DNA of 41,423 nucleotides from Chloroflexi bacterium OHK40 (GTDB lineage Bacteria; Chloroflexota; Chloroflexia; Chloroflexales; Chloroflexaceae), in the NCBI GenBank assembly GCA_004367505.1, contig SFCB01000078.1, positions 1-41,423 of the forward strand, written 5' to 3'. This document shows, piece by piece, positions 7,961 to 16,062 of the stretch; position 1 is the stretch's first letter; each line of letters opens with the position of its first letter. Made by a program: the position numbers and the translations under genes. The notes under the pieces were generated by a model. The model saw only the letters and a list, made by a program, of their open reading frames with translations. It did no database searches and was not told the DNA's origin.

Positions 7961-8764
7961 GAGGCTATGGGCCAGCCAGGCCAGGCCAAAGCAGGCTGTG
8001 CAGGTGAGTACGATCGCCGCGCCAGAGGCAACGTTGGCATAGTACGAGGCGTAAAGCCCCACCAGCGCCGAGCCGACTGCGATCAGCGCGGCGATCAGCA
8101 TCATGCGCGGCAACCGATTGGTGAGCAGGGCCGCCGCCGCCGCCGGCGTTACCAGCAGCGCCGAGGTGAGGATCACCCCCACCACCTGGATACACGTTAC
8201 CACCGTGAACGCGAGCACGATCAGCAGCACAAAACGCATCCGGTCGGCCCGAAGCCCGATCACCTCGGCATAGGTCGGATCATAGCTGCTCAGCTCCAGC
8301 TCCTTGTGCAACAGCGCCAGGGTAAGTAGCACGCCGGCAGCTATCCCAGCCGTGAGCCAGAGATCGGACGGCCGTACCCCCAGGATGTTGCCGAACAGCA
8401 TATGGCTGAGGTCGCGAAAGCTGCCTGCCTGGCTCATCAGTAGGATGCCCAGCGCAAACATGGCCGTGAAGAAGACGCCGATGGCGGTATCCTCGCGCAC
8501 CGCGCCACGCCGGGAGACCCAGCCAATCCCCAACGCCGTGAGCAGCCCGGCGGCGATGGCGCCCCAGAAGAGGTTCCAGCTATTGAGGTACGCAACGACG
8601 AGACCCGGCAGCACGGTATGAGAGAGCGCGTCGCCGATGAAAGCCATCCGCCGCAGGACCACGTAGGCGCCGATCGTCGCGCAGGTGATGCCAACCAGCG
8701 CGGCGGCGGCCAGCCCGGTCTGCATAAAGCTGTAGCGGAAGGGCTCAAGCAGCCACTCGGTCAT
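7940..8764 (-). CDS. Metal (Zn/Mn) ABC transporter permease, ZnuB/TroC family
   Basis: 274 residues with about eight hydrophobic segments, the ABC-3 permease fold that forms the membrane channel for zinc, manganese or iron import. The family stretch RRMAFIGDALSHTVLPG (about 32-48) is clear. The start is ATG 8764, overlapping the ATPase stop as ATGA, with CTCC (GGAG on the coding strand) just upstream, indicating translational coupling. The gene completes a binding protein-ATPase-permease operon. Metal specificity cannot be read from the permease alone. Confidence 0.92.
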   Translation of the reverse strand: MTEWLLEPFRYSFMQTGLAAAALVGITCATIGAYVVLRRMAFIGDALSHTVLPGLVVAYLNSWNLFWGAIAAGLLTALGIGWVSRRGAVREDTAIGVFFTAMFALGILLMSQAGSFRDLSHMLFGNILGVRPSDLWLTAGIAAGVLLTLALLHKELELSSYDPTYAEVIGLRADRMRFVLLIVLAFTVVTCIQVVGVILTSALLVTPAAAAALLTNRLPRMMLIAALIAVGSALVGLYASYYANVASGAAIVLTCTACFGLAWLAHSLRTRSVR

Positions 8765-9498
8765 ACCTCCTCCAGGGTTGGGAGCGGCTGCAATGCTTGC
8801 TGGAGCACACCCTCGTGGAGCGTGAACACCTGGTCGAACTCCTCGCTGAGCCGGTCGAGCTGGTGAGTCGCCACCAGCGCCGTCTTGCCCTGCCGGCACA
8901 GCCTATCGAGTGTGTGGGCAATAATCTGGCGGCTCGTGGCGTCCACAGCGCTCAGGGGCTCGTCGAGCAACAGCAGATCGGCCTCCTGAACGAGGGCGCG
9001 GGCGAGCAGAGCCCGCTGCTGCTGCCCGCCCGAGAGCTGGCTGATCTGCCGCCCGGCCAGCGCGTCCAGGCCGAGCTGCTCAAGCACCGACAACACCATG
9101 GCGCGGTCGGCGCGGCCGGGCTGGCGTAGCCAGCCGAGGTGTACATAGCGCCCGGCCAGCACCAGCCGCTCGACGGTAACGGGGAAGCGCCAGTCGACCT
9201 CGCCGCGCTGCGGCAGGTAGGCCACCCGGTGGTGGCAGGCACCCACGGGCTGCCCGAAGATCCGGATCGTGCCGGCCCGGGGTTGCAACAACCCGGCCAC
9301 TGCCTTGAGCAAGGTGGATTTGCCCGAGCCGTTGGCGCCGACCAGCGCGGCGCGCACCCCGGTGGGAAGGCTCAGGCTCACCTCCCGCAGCGCGGGGACC
9401 GGCACGCCGGGATAGCGCACCGTGAGTCCGTGGATGGCGAGGGCCGGGGCGCCGGGCACCACGCCGGCCTGGCCCCGGCCACTGTACGGCAGATGCAT
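8761..9498 (-). CDS. Metal ABC transporter ATP-binding protein, ZnuC-like
   Basis: 245-residue ATPase of a metal-type ABC importer. Walker A GANGSGKST, signature LSGGQQQRALLARAL and Walker B LLLLDEPLSAVD followed by the switch His (VATHQ) are all intact. It powers import through the permease encoded directly downstream (4-base overlap). It begins two bases after the binding-protein stop codon, so the three genes are one operon. Confidence 0.92.
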   Translation of the reverse strand: MHLPYSGRGQAGVVPGAPALAIHGLTVRYPGVPVPALREVSLSLPTGVRAALVGANGSGKSTLLKAVAGLLQPRAGTIRIFGQPVGACHHRVAYLPQRGEVDWRFPVTVERLVLAGRYVHLGWLRQPGRADRAMVLSVLEQLGLDALAGRQISQLSGGQQQRALLARALVQEADLLLLDEPLSAVDATSRQIIAHTLDRLCRQGKTALVATHQLDRLSEEFDQVFTLHEGVLQQALQPLPTLEEV

Positions 9499-9500
9499 GG

Positions 9501-10958
9501 CTATCCTGCCAGGGTGGTCACAATCGTGGTGACATTGTAGCGCATCATCTCCAGGTAGGTGGCCCCCTCGCTACCCGGCTCGCCGATCGCGTCGGTGTAG
9601 AGCGGGGGCGCCAACTCCACCCCGGCCTCGCGGGCGAGCGCCTCCATCAGGGCCGCGTTGGCGATATTCTCGGCGAAGATGGCAGGCACACCCGAGGCGC
9701 GGATCTGCTCTACCAGCTCGGCCAGTTCGCCAGCCGAAGGGTCGGCCACTTCGGTGGAGAGCGAGCCCAGGGCCGTACCGACGATCTCGAAGCCGTAGCG
9801 GGCGGCGAAGTAGCCGAACGTGTCGTGAGTGGTCACCAGCTTGCGCCGCTCCTCGGGCAGGGTGGCCACTTGCTCCTGCACGAAGCTGTCCAGCTCCTCC
9901 AGCTCGGCGAGGTACGTCGCGGCATTGGCCGTGTAGACCGCCGCGTTGGCCGGGTCGGCGGTGGCGAGGGCATCGCGGATCGTCTCGACCATGCGCATGG
10001 CGTTGATCGGATCGTGCCAGATGTGCGGATCATACTCGCCGTGGCTGTGGCCTTCCTCGCCCTCGGCGTGCGTTTCGCCCTCAGCGTGCGTTTCGCCCTC
10101 GGCGTGGGTGTGCGCCTCCTCCCAGACGAGGGCGATGCTGTCGCCGGCGTTGGGGCCAAAGCTGAGCACGTAGTCGCCGGGGGCAAGGTCGAAGCGATAG
10201 ACGATCGCGATCGCGTCGCAGCCCTCGGCGACCACCTCACGTGCCTCGGGGGCCAGCGGCGCGCCGCCCGCCATGAGCATGAAGGGCACATCGGCGCCGA
10301 GGAAGAAGCTCACCTCGGCATCTTCGTCACGTGCCAGCGTCACCTCGCCCTGGCCGCCCGTGAGCGCCACCACGTAATGGGTGTGGTCGTCGGGGATGGC
10401 CGCGCCAGCGGCCACCGGCTCTGGCTCGTCCGCGAAGTGCTCGCACGCATGGGCCAGGGGGTCCTCGTCGGCGTGGCTGTGGCCCTCCTCGGGCGCGGCG
10501 AGCGGGGTGATCCGCTCGCTCACCACAACGCGGGTAGCCTGCGAGCCCGAGGCGCTGTACAGGTCGTCGATCCAGCTTTCGAACATGAGCCCGTTCTCCA
10601 CGAGCAGGTCGGCCTCCGCCAGGGCCGCGCTGTCCTGCGGTGTCGGCTCATAGGTGTGAGCATCGCCGCCTGGGCCAACCAGAGTCGTCAACTCGATCAG
10701 ATCGCCGGCCACGTTCTGCACGAAGTCGCCGAGGATACTGTAGGTCGCGACAACCTTGAGGGGCGGCGTTTCTGGCGTCGGCGTGGCGGCCGGGGCCGTG
10801 GGAGGTTCGGTCGGGGCTATCGCGGCGGGCGCCTCGGTGGGAGTCGCAGGCGCGCTACCCGGCTGGGCGGCCGGGGCGCTGCCACAGGCCCCGAGCAGGA
10901 GGGCCAGCAGCGCGACCAGACTCAGGGCGCTGATCCGCCAGGGCAATCGTGCGATCAC
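9501..10958 (-). CDS. Metal-binding lipoprotein of ABC importer, ZnuA-like, with His-rich inserted domain
   Basis: 485 residues against about 300 for typical ZnuA/TroA cluster A-I binding proteins. The signal ends in the lipobox LLGAC (Cys25), followed by a Pro/Thr/Ala linker. Likely metal ligands are H101 (GGDAHTYEP), H312 (DPHIWHDP), and later Glu/Asp in FAENIAN and YTDAIGEPG. Between about residues 160 and 285 there is an inserted domain flanked by His-rich segments (EEGHSH; HTHAEGET repeats; EEGHSHGEYDPH). Its core looks beta-rich and is not part of normal ZnuA. His-rich loops are known to deliver Zn. The start is GTG 10958 with AGGAG about 9 bases upstream. It is the first gene of the uptake operon and faces the Fur-family regulator. 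Confidence 0.9.
   Translation of the reverse strand: MIARLPWRISALSLVALLALLLGACGSAPAAQPGSAPATPTEAPAAIAPTEPPTAPAATPTPETPPLKVVATYSILGDFVQNVAGDLIELTTLVGPGGDAHTYEPTPQDSAALAEADLLVENGLMFESWIDDLYSASGSQATRVVVSERITPLAAPEEGHSHADEDPLAHACEHFADEPEPVAAGAAIPDDHTHYVVALTGGQGEVTLARDEDAEVSFFLGADVPFMLMAGGAPLAPEAREVVAEGCDAIAIVYRFDLAPGDYVLSFGPNAGDSIALVWEEAHTHAEGETHAEGETHAEGEEGHSHGEYDPHIWHDPINAMRMVETIRDALATADPANAAVYTANAATYLAELEELDSFVQEQVATLPEERRKLVTTHDTFGYFAARYGFEIVGTALGSLSTEVADPSAGELAELVEQIRASGVPAIFAENIANAALMEALAREAGVELAPPLYTDAIGEPGSEGATYLEMMRYNVTTIVTTLAG
10062..10115. repeat. 18-base in-frame tandem repeat inside the metal-binding lipoprotein gene
   Basis: Three units of 18 bases (10062-10079, 10080-10097, 10098-10115; the third diverges at its end) encode the repeated HAEGET hexapeptide of the His-rich loop. 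The length is a multiple of three, so copy-number changes would keep the frame. Confidence 0.8.
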
Positions 10959-11241
10959 GAACGTTTCTCCTCTCTCCAGATCTGTATCGCCAGCATCCAG
11001 CGCGCTTGGGCGGAGTGAGCAGCGCCGTACAATGCCAGGGGCCGTCTGCTCAGCTCAAAGCCCGGGGCGGGGCGGCGAATGCTTCTGCGCCGACGGTGCC
11101 TTGAGGCGCAAGCTCACCTCTGCTTGCGCGGCGGCAGGGCGCCCGGCGCCACGCTGGGCCGCTCCGATGCGGCAGATGTTGCGCTGGCTCGGATGCGCGG
11201 CTCGCCCCTGGCGCGCTTGCCGGAACAGTTGAGCTCGCTAC

Positions 11242-11310
11242 GGCGGGCTGGAGCGCGTCAGAACGCTATCTGCGTGTAGCTCTCCGCTTCCTGGTGCTCG
11301 CTTCGTGCTC
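11242..11310 (+). repeat. Dispersed intergenic repeat, copy 1
   Basis: About 69 bases sharing a common core with 21491-21555 and 29229-29300. Shared blocks in order are CTGGAGCGC, TCAGAACGC, ATCTGC, GCTCTCCG and TTCCTGG. All three copies lie between genes and in the same orientation. This one stands upstream of the metal-uptake operon. Confidence 0.65.
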
Positions 11311-11315
11311 TCAAG

Positions 11316-11406
11316 CCGCACCGGCGGAGGGCCATCGCCGTGCTTGCCACGACACGCGGGACTTCGTTCCCTGAACCCACACCGGCGAAGGGGCCTCCCT
11401 GTGCCC
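11316..11406. repeat. Two imperfect palindromic units in the metal-uptake/Fur intergenic region
   Basis: Two units (about 11316-11344 and 11378-11406) share CACCGGCG followed by an AGGG-like run, and each is a short imperfect palindrome (for example CGGCG...CGCCG in the first). The stretch between them (TCGTTCCCTGAACCC) resembles the hairpin units at 17186-17270. Confidence 0.45.
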
Positions 11407-11443
11407 GTCAGCAGTACGCCTCCGACGCCAGATGAGACAATGT

Positions 11444-11510
11444 ACCAGGTACCCGGTGAGAGATGGTATCATCCATGACCAGTTCTTGTCAATACTGAGA
11501 GAACCTCTCA
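11444..11510. promoter_or_regulatory. Cluster of operator-like inverted repeats upstream of Fur-family gene
   Basis: Three dyads lie within 67 bases. They are ACCAGGTACCCGGT (11444-11457, 12 of 14 symmetric), GATG-GTAT-CATC (11463-11474), and TGAGAG-AAC-CTCTCA (11496-11510, perfect arms). Fur-family proteins bind dyads of this size, and placement between a Fur-family gene and a metal-uptake operon suits autoregulation plus operon control. None matches the textbook Zur or Fur box, so the assignment is inference. Confidence 0.4.
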
Positions 11511-11585
11511 CCTACTGGTGGTAGAATGAACAGCAGAGGAAGGCGGGCGCCATACCGCAGCCAGATGGGGAAAGAAGGGGGAGAG

Positions 11586-12050
11586 ATGAGCCGCTATCTC
11601 GACGCACGCCGGGAGACCCTTCCGGCCGCCGTCACCGATCTCGCCGAGCAGCTGACCGAGGCAGGCTACAAGGTAACGGGCCCGCGCCTGGCGGTGCTGA
11701 AAGCCGCAACGGCCCAGCCGGGCGCCTTCAGTGTCCACGAGCTAGAGCAGTGGCTCATCGCGCAGGGCGAGTCGCCGGGGACGGCAAGCATTTTCCGCAC
11801 CGTACGCCTGCTCTGCGACCTGAACCTGCTCCAGCGCATCCACGGGCTCGACGAGTGCCATCGCTACAGCCTGAGCAAGGGCCACGGGCACCACCTCGTC
11901 TGCACGAACTGCGGGGCCATGGAGCGCTTCGACAATTGCGGGGTGCAGGGCCTTGTGCAACAGCTGGAGCAACATACCGGCTTCCGCATCAGCGCGCACC
12001 TGATCGAGCTCTTTGGCCTCTGCCCCCGCTGCCGCGCAACCGCCGCGTGA
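11586..12050 (+). CDS. Fur-family metal-responsive regulator, probably Zur-like
   Basis: 154 residues. An N-terminal winged helix (about 10-85, with TGPRLAVLKAA and GTASIFRTVRLL) precedes the dimerisation and metal domain. Metal-site residues are visible in KGHGHHLVCTNCG (the HxHH site and first CxxC) and CPRC near the C-terminus (second CxxC, structural zinc). The start is ATG 11586 because GGGGGAGAG precedes it; an upstream ATG at 11526 would add 20 unfamiliar residues. The family represses metal-uptake genes when the metal is plentiful. The neighbouring divergent uptake operon with a His-rich binding protein points to zinc, but Mn- or peroxide-sensing cannot be excluded. Confidence 0.9.
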   Translation: MSRYLDARRETLPAAVTDLAEQLTEAGYKVTGPRLAVLKAATAQPGAFSVHELEQWLIAQGESPGTASIFRTVRLLCDLNLLQRIHGLDECHRYSLSKGHGHHLVCTNCGAMERFDNCGVQGLVQQLEQHTGFRISAHLIELFGLCPRCRATAA

Positions 12051-12084
12051 GCCCCGTGGTCTCCCTGGCATGCGAAGGGAGGAA

Positions 12085-12100
12085 GGACGGGGTGCCGTCC
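12085..12100 (+). terminator. Short hairpin after the Fur-family gene
   Basis: Perfect stem GGACGG/CCGTCC with loop GGTG, 34 bases after the stop codon. There is no U-tract, so termination is uncertain. Confidence 0.4.
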
Positions 12101-12105
12101 TATGC

Positions 12106-12235
12106 GGCGCGCCAGCCCGCCGCGCGCTTCAGCGTCACGGCACGCCACGGGCCTGACCGCCCCGGGAGCCCGCGCAGGCGGGCTTTGCCTCCCCAGAGCC
12201 GCGCGCTTCAGCGTCACGGCGCGCGGGGGTGCAGG
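12106..12235. repeat. Palindromic intergenic element, long form
   Basis: It contains an exact 23-base direct repeat (12119-12141 and 12198-12220, core CGCGCTTCAGCGTCACGG). Between the two copies lies a palindromic stretch GCCCGCGCAGGCGGGC. The right part aligns with 19081-19190: both show the order CGCCAGCCCGCCG, CAGGC-GGCTT-GCCT, AGCC-CGCGCTTC, GGGGTGCAGG. It is therefore a mobile or amplifying repeat rather than gene-specific regulation. Confidence 0.6.
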
Positions 12236-12282
12236 ACTTGACCGTACACCCCCGGCACGCCATCAGGGTGCGGCGCAAGGCG

Positions 12283-12291
12283 TGGTATGAT
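12283..12291 (+). promoter_or_regulatory. Extended -10 promoter of sugar ABC importer operon
   Basis: TGG-TATGAT lies 38 bases upstream of the first permease ATG. No recognisable -35 is seen at the right distance. The leader would be about 30 bases and carries no clear Shine-Dalgarno sequence. Confidence 0.45.
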
Positions 12292-12329
12292 ACACCCTAC
12301 ATACGCGCTCCGCGAACTCCCCGCACGCG

Positions 12330-13208
12330 ATGACACACCGACGCTACCAGCGTTCGCTCCTCCTCCTGTTACTCCCCTTCCTCTTCGGCGTAACACTCCT
12401 GGTCGTCGCACCGGCCATTCTGTCGCTGGGCCTGGCCTTCACCCACTACGATGGTCTCTCCGCGCCGAGCTGGGCCGGCTGGGCGAACTTCCAAGCGCTC
12501 GCCACCAACCAGCTCTTTGGCATCGCCGTTGTCAACTCGCTCCTCTTTGTGGCGATCAGTGTGCCGCTGCGCACCCTGCTGACCTTCGGCCTCGCCCTGC
12601 TCTTCGCCCGGCCGCGCCGCGGGGTGGGGCTCTACCGGGCCGCGGTTTACCTCCCCACAGTGGTGCCAGGGGTGGCCTACGCCCTGATCTGGCTCTGGAT
12701 CCTGAACCCGCTCTACGGGCCGCTGAATCTGCTCCTCGGCAGTGTGGGCCTCCCCACGCCAGCCTGGCTGGTTGACCCTCGCACGGCCCTGGCCGCCGTC
12801 GCTCTCGCGGCGGTCTTTCAGCTCGGCGAGGGTTTTGTCATTCTCCTGGCGGGCCTGCAGGAGATCCCGGATGAGTACTACGAGACGGCGACGCTGGACG
12901 GGGCGGGTCGCCTGGCGATGGTGCGCGCGATCGTGCTGCCACTGCTCACGCCCTGGCTACTGCTGGTTGTCCTCCGCGATCTGATCGTCAGCGTGCAGAG
13001 CAGCTTCACCCCTGTGCTGCTGATGACCGGCGGCGGCCCGTACTACGCCACGCTACTCGTGCCGCTCTTGATCTATCAGACGGCCTTCGAGCGGCTGCGC
13101 TTCGGCGAGGGCGCCGCTATGACCCTGCTCGTCTTCCTGGGGGTCGGGCTCCTCATCGCGCTGACCTATCGCCTGTTCGGCGGCTGGGGCTATGATGAAG
13201 CCGTCTGA
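12330..13208 (+). CDS. Carbohydrate ABC transporter permease, MalF/UgpA-like
   Basis: 292 residues with six predicted membrane helices, one of two permeases of a CUT1-type sugar importer. The cytoplasmic EAA loop is seen as EIPDEYYETATLDGAG...VLPLLTP (about 172-200). It sits first in a permease-permease-binding protein operon; its 3' end overlaps the second permease by 17 bases. The start ATG 12330 lacks a good ribosome-binding site. The substrate is unknown; the operon contains no ATPase, so a shared MsmX/UgpC-type ATPase elsewhere is likely. Confidence 0.9.
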   Translation: MTHRRYQRSLLLLLLPFLFGVTLLVVAPAILSLGLAFTHYDGLSAPSWAGWANFQALATNQLFGIAVVNSLLFVAISVPLRTLLTFGLALLFARPRRGVGLYRAAVYLPTVVPGVAYALIWLWILNPLYGPLNLLLGSVGLPTPAWLVDPRTALAAVALAAVFQLGEGFVILLAGLQEIPDEYYETATLDGAGRLAMVRAIVLPLLTPWLLLVVLRDLIVSVQSSFTPVLLMTGGGPYYATLLVPLLIYQTAFERLRFGEGAAMTLLVFLGVGLLIALTYRLFGGWGYDEAV

Positions 13209-14106
13209 GCCGCAGCGCGCGGCGCCGGAGTGCAGCCCCCGCCGGACGCAGGTAGCGGCTGGCCCGCGCTCGCCGTTTCGCCTGCGTCTGCGAGCCGTAG
13301 GCTTTCATCTCATCGCCCTCGGCGTTGCGCTAACCTTCCTGGTACCGGGGGCCTGGGTAGTAGCCGCTTCGCTCCGCCAGCCAGGCACTCCACCGCCGCG
13401 CCGAATCGAATGGCTGCCCAACCCGGTCAGCTGGTCGAACTACACAGAGCTCTTCGAGCTCCTGCCGATGGGGCGCTACCTGGCCAATTCGCTCTTCGTC
13501 GCGGCCCTCGCCGTCCCGCTGACGCTGGTGGTGGCCTCGTGGGCGGCCTTCGCGATGGCACAGCTGCCGGCTCGCTGGCGCTATGTGCTCCTCGGTCTCG
13601 CCGTAGCGCTGCGCATGGTGCCGCTCCCCGCCCTCTGGCTCACGCGCTTTCTGGTGCTGAGCGAACTGCGACTGATCGACACCTTCGCCGCCCTGCTCGC
13701 GCCGGCCTGGATGGGCACTAGCCCCTTCTTCGTGCTGATCTATTACTGGAGCTTCCGGCGTCTGCCGCCCGCGCTGATTGAGGCCGCCCGCCTCGACGGC
13801 CTCGGCCCGCTCGGGATCTGGGCGCGCATCGCCTGGCCACTGGCCCGCCCGGCGACGGTGGCCGTGAGTGTGCTCACCTTCGTGCATTACTGGAGCGACT
13901 TCATCAGCCCGCTGCTGTACCTGAAGTCCGAAGCCCGCTACACCGTGCCGGTCGGCCTGCGGGTCTTGCAGCAGCTCGATGCCACGAACTGGCCCCTGCT
14001 CATGGCGGGAGTCGTCGTCATGGTCCTTCCCGTGATGGTGCTCTTCGTCTTTGTGCAGCGGGCGTTCTGGGTCGGCGAGCGCATCGCTGGCGTACAGGGC
14101 AATTAG
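13192..14106 (+). CDS. Carbohydrate ABC transporter permease, MalG/UgpE-like
   Basis: 304 residues with an N-terminal tail of about 35 residues and six hydrophobic helices. The EAA motif is clear: LIEAARLDGLGPLGIWARI (about 190-208). It is the partner of the upstream permease, forming the heterodimeric channel. The start ATG 13192 lies within the previous gene, which suggests coupled translation; ATG 13195 is the alternative. Confidence 0.9.
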   Translation: MMKPSEPQRAAPECSPRRTQVAAGPRSPFRLRLRAVGFHLIALGVALTFLVPGAWVVAASLRQPGTPPPRRIEWLPNPVSWSNYTELFELLPMGRYLANSLFVAALAVPLTLVVASWAAFAMAQLPARWRYVLLGLAVALRMVPLPALWLTRFLVLSELRLIDTFAALLAPAWMGTSPFFVLIYYWSFRRLPPALIEAARLDGLGPLGIWARIAWPLARPATVAVSVLTFVHYWSDFISPLLYLKSEARYTVPVGLRVLQQLDATNWPLLMAGVVVMVLPVMVLFVFVQRAFWVGERIAGVQGN

Positions 14107-14220
14107 CCCGTGCCGCATGATCGCCAATCCGAAGACCGTCGCTCCCGCGCCACCTCCGGCTCCCGTTACGTCTGGCCCGGCCGTGAGGCCGTCTTCTTAC
14201 TTTGCGCGAAGAGGTGAACC

Positions 14221-15579
14221 GTGCCCCGATCAGCTGTGTATTCCCGCCTGACCCTGCTCGCCGCCGTAATCATGCTCGCGCTTGCCGGCTGTGCCGGCTC
14301 GAATAACGCCACCGACGGCGGCCCATCGCCCCCTGGCGGAGCAGGCAACTCGCTTCCGGCCGACCGTCCCGCCACGGCGGAGCCGTCCGGGGCAATCTCC
14401 TTCATGATCTTCGGCGACACGGCGGAGAAGGCCGCCTATGAGCAACTGGTCGCCGCGTTCGAGGAGCGCCATCCGGCGATCGACGTCTCGTTGATCCACA
14501 TCCCGGGCCAGAGCGACTATCGCCAGCGCCTGGGAGTCGATTTTGCCGCTGGCACGCCCGCCGACGTCGTGCTGCTGAACTATCGTCGTTACGCCGCCTA
14601 CGCCGCCCGTGGCGCCCTTGAGCCGCTGGGACCCTACCTGGAGCGCAGCACGCTGATCGACCAGGCCGACTTCTACCAGGAGTCGATCCAGCCCTTCATC
14701 TGGGAGGGGCAGCTGATGTGCATCCCCCAGAACCTCTCTAGCCTGGTGGTCTACTACAACCGCGACCTCTTCCGCGCCGCCGGTCTGAGCGATCCCTCCG
14801 CCGACTGGACCTGGGAGGAGTTCCTTGCCGCTGCCCAGGCCCTCACGCGCGATACCGACGGCGATGGGGCGACCGACCAGTATGGCCTGGGCACCGAGGT
14901 CTCGATCTTCCGGGCGGCACCCTTCATCTGGCAGAACGGCGGCGAGCTGGTGGACAATCCGGAAGCGCCGACCCGGCTCGCGCTCGACAGCCCCGCAGCC
15001 CGCGAGGCACTGCAATGGTTCGTGGACCTGCAGGTACGCCACAAGGTGGTGCCCGACGCAGTGGCCGAGGCAGCCGAAGACAGCGAAAGCCGATTCCTGA
15101 ACGGCCGTCTGGGCATGTTCCTCAACAGCCGCCGTGGCGTGCCAACCTACCGCACCATCGAGCGCTTCGACTGGGATGTAGCGCCGCTGCCCCAGGGCAA
15201 ACAGAAGGCCGGTATCCTCCACGCCGATGCCTACTGCATGCCGGCGGTCAGCGAGAACAAGGCGGCGATCTGGACCTTTATCGAGTTCGCCAACGCGGCG
15301 GAAGGCCAGCACATCATCGCCGCCTCAGGGCGCACCGTGCCGTCGCTGCGAGCGGTGGCGGAGTCGCCAACCTTCCTGAACCCGGGGCAGAAGCCCGCCA
15401 ACTCGCAAGTCTTTCTCGATGTCATCCCCTGGATCCGCACCGTGCCGATTATGGCGGGGTGGGCCGAGATCGAGGAGCTGAGCGCGGAGGAGCTCAGCCG
15501 GGCCTACTACGGGCAGGCCAGCCTCGACGAGGTGATCCGCGCCACCCAGGAACGCGCCCAGCCGTTGTTTACACCGTAG
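14221..15579 (+). CDS. Sugar-binding lipoprotein of ABC importer (family 1 extracellular SBP)
   Basis: 452 residues. A signal with lipobox LALAGC (Cys about 21) is followed by a low-complexity linker and a family 1 solute-binding fold ([57 protein letters not shown]). It captures a sugar or polyol-type solute and hands it to the two permeases encoded upstream. The start is GTG 14221, chosen for GAAGAGGTG 5-13 bases upstream and for giving a normal signal peptide. A 114-base gap after the permease gene could hold a separate promoter, but I see none. Confidence 0.9.
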   Translation: MPRSAVYSRLTLLAAVIMLALAGCAGSNNATDGGPSPPGGAGNSLPADRPATAEPSGAISFMIFGDTAEKAAYEQLVAAFEERHPAIDVSLIHIPGQSDYRQRLGVDFAAGTPADVVLLNYRRYAAYAARGALEPLGPYLERSTLIDQADFYQESIQPFIWEGQLMCIPQNLSSLVVYYNRDLFRAAGLSDPSADWTWEEFLAAAQALTRDTDGDGATDQYGLGTEVSIFRAAPFIWQNGGELVDNPEAPTRLALDSPAAREALQWFVDLQVRHKVVPDAVAEAAEDSESRFLNGRLGMFLNSRRGVPTYRTIERFDWDVAPLPQGKQKAGILHADAYCMPAVSENKAAIWTFIEFANAAEGQHIIAASGRTVPSLRAVAESPTFLNPGQKPANSQVFLDVIPWIRTVPIMAGWAEIEELSAEELSRAYYGQASLDEVIRATQERAQPLFTP

Positions 15580-15672
15580 GCCGGCCCGCTGCTCCGCTCG
15601 CACGGGCTGCCATCTGGCCACCACCTTAGATCTTGATTGAATGAACCGTATTTCGACACTCAAACAGGCAGG

Positions 15673-15685
15673 ATTGTGGTACAAT
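15673..15685 (+). promoter_or_regulatory. Extended -10 with overlapping operator for the toxin-antitoxin pair
   Basis: TGG-TACAAT (15677-15685) lies 41 bases before the toxin start. It is embedded in the inverted repeat ATTGT-GGT-ACAAT (15673-15685), placing a dyad directly over the -10. Toxin-antitoxin operons are usually autorepressed by the antitoxin at such a site; binding here is inferred. Confidence 0.5.
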
Positions 15686-15726
15686 TCTAGTAACCCCTGC
15701 CGTTAACACCATTGCGGGGCTGTGAC

Positions 15727-16062
15727 GTGGACATCGTCTTTCTGAATGCGCGTGACGCGGCCAGGTTCAGTACTCTGAAGGAGCTGTCCCGAATCTACGG
15801 CGCTGAGAATGCCCGACGAATCATGCGCCGGCTCGATGAGCTGCGCGCGGCTGCGAATCTGGAAACCATGCGCAGCCTGCCCGGGCGCTGCCACGAACTC
15901 AGGCACGATCGCGCAGGCCAGCTCGCCATCGACGTACGGCACCCCTACCGGCTGATCTTCGAGCCGGCCAACGAGCCGGTGCCACGCAAACCCGACGGCG
16001 GTCTCGACTGGGCAGGTGTCACGGCAATCAGGATTCTAGAGGTGGAGGACTACCATGGCTAG
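15727..16062 (+). CDS. higB: RelE/ParE-superfamily toxin, HigB-like
   Basis: 111 residues, small and basic, with the RelE/HigB layout: an N-terminal helix pair rich in Arg (ENARRIMRRLDELRAA), then beta strands including LPGRCHELRHDRAGQLAIDV and HPYRLIFEP. HigB-type toxins are ribosome-dependent mRNA interferases held inactive by HigA. The start is GTG 15727; a TTG at 15712 in the same frame is less likely. It overlaps the downstream antitoxin gene by 8 bases. The toxin-first order is typical of higBA. Confidence 0.82.
   Translation: MDIVFLNARDAARFSTLKELSRIYGAENARRIMRRLDELRAAANLETMRSLPGRCHELRHDRAGQLAIDVRHPYRLIFEPANEPVPRKPDGGLDWAGVTAIRILEVEDYHG

Larger units (their letters stand above)
10959..11585. 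other. 627-base non-coding region between metal-uptake operon and Fur-family regulator
   Basis: No open frame here looks real. In order it holds: the operon leader with ribosome-binding site (GAGAGGAG); a perfect hairpin GCGCAAGC/GCTTGCGC at 11106-11129; a copy of a dispersed repeat (11242-11310); two related palindromic units (11316-11406); and a cluster of operator-like inverted repeats (11444-11510) nearer the regulator. The region carries both divergent promoters, but I cannot define the -10 elements confidently. Confidence 0.7.

Noticed and set aside
11041..11440. Possible small genes in the metal-uptake/Fur gap
   Set aside because: Frames are short, Arg/Ala-rich and run through repeat sequence; no ribosome-binding site or family resemblance.
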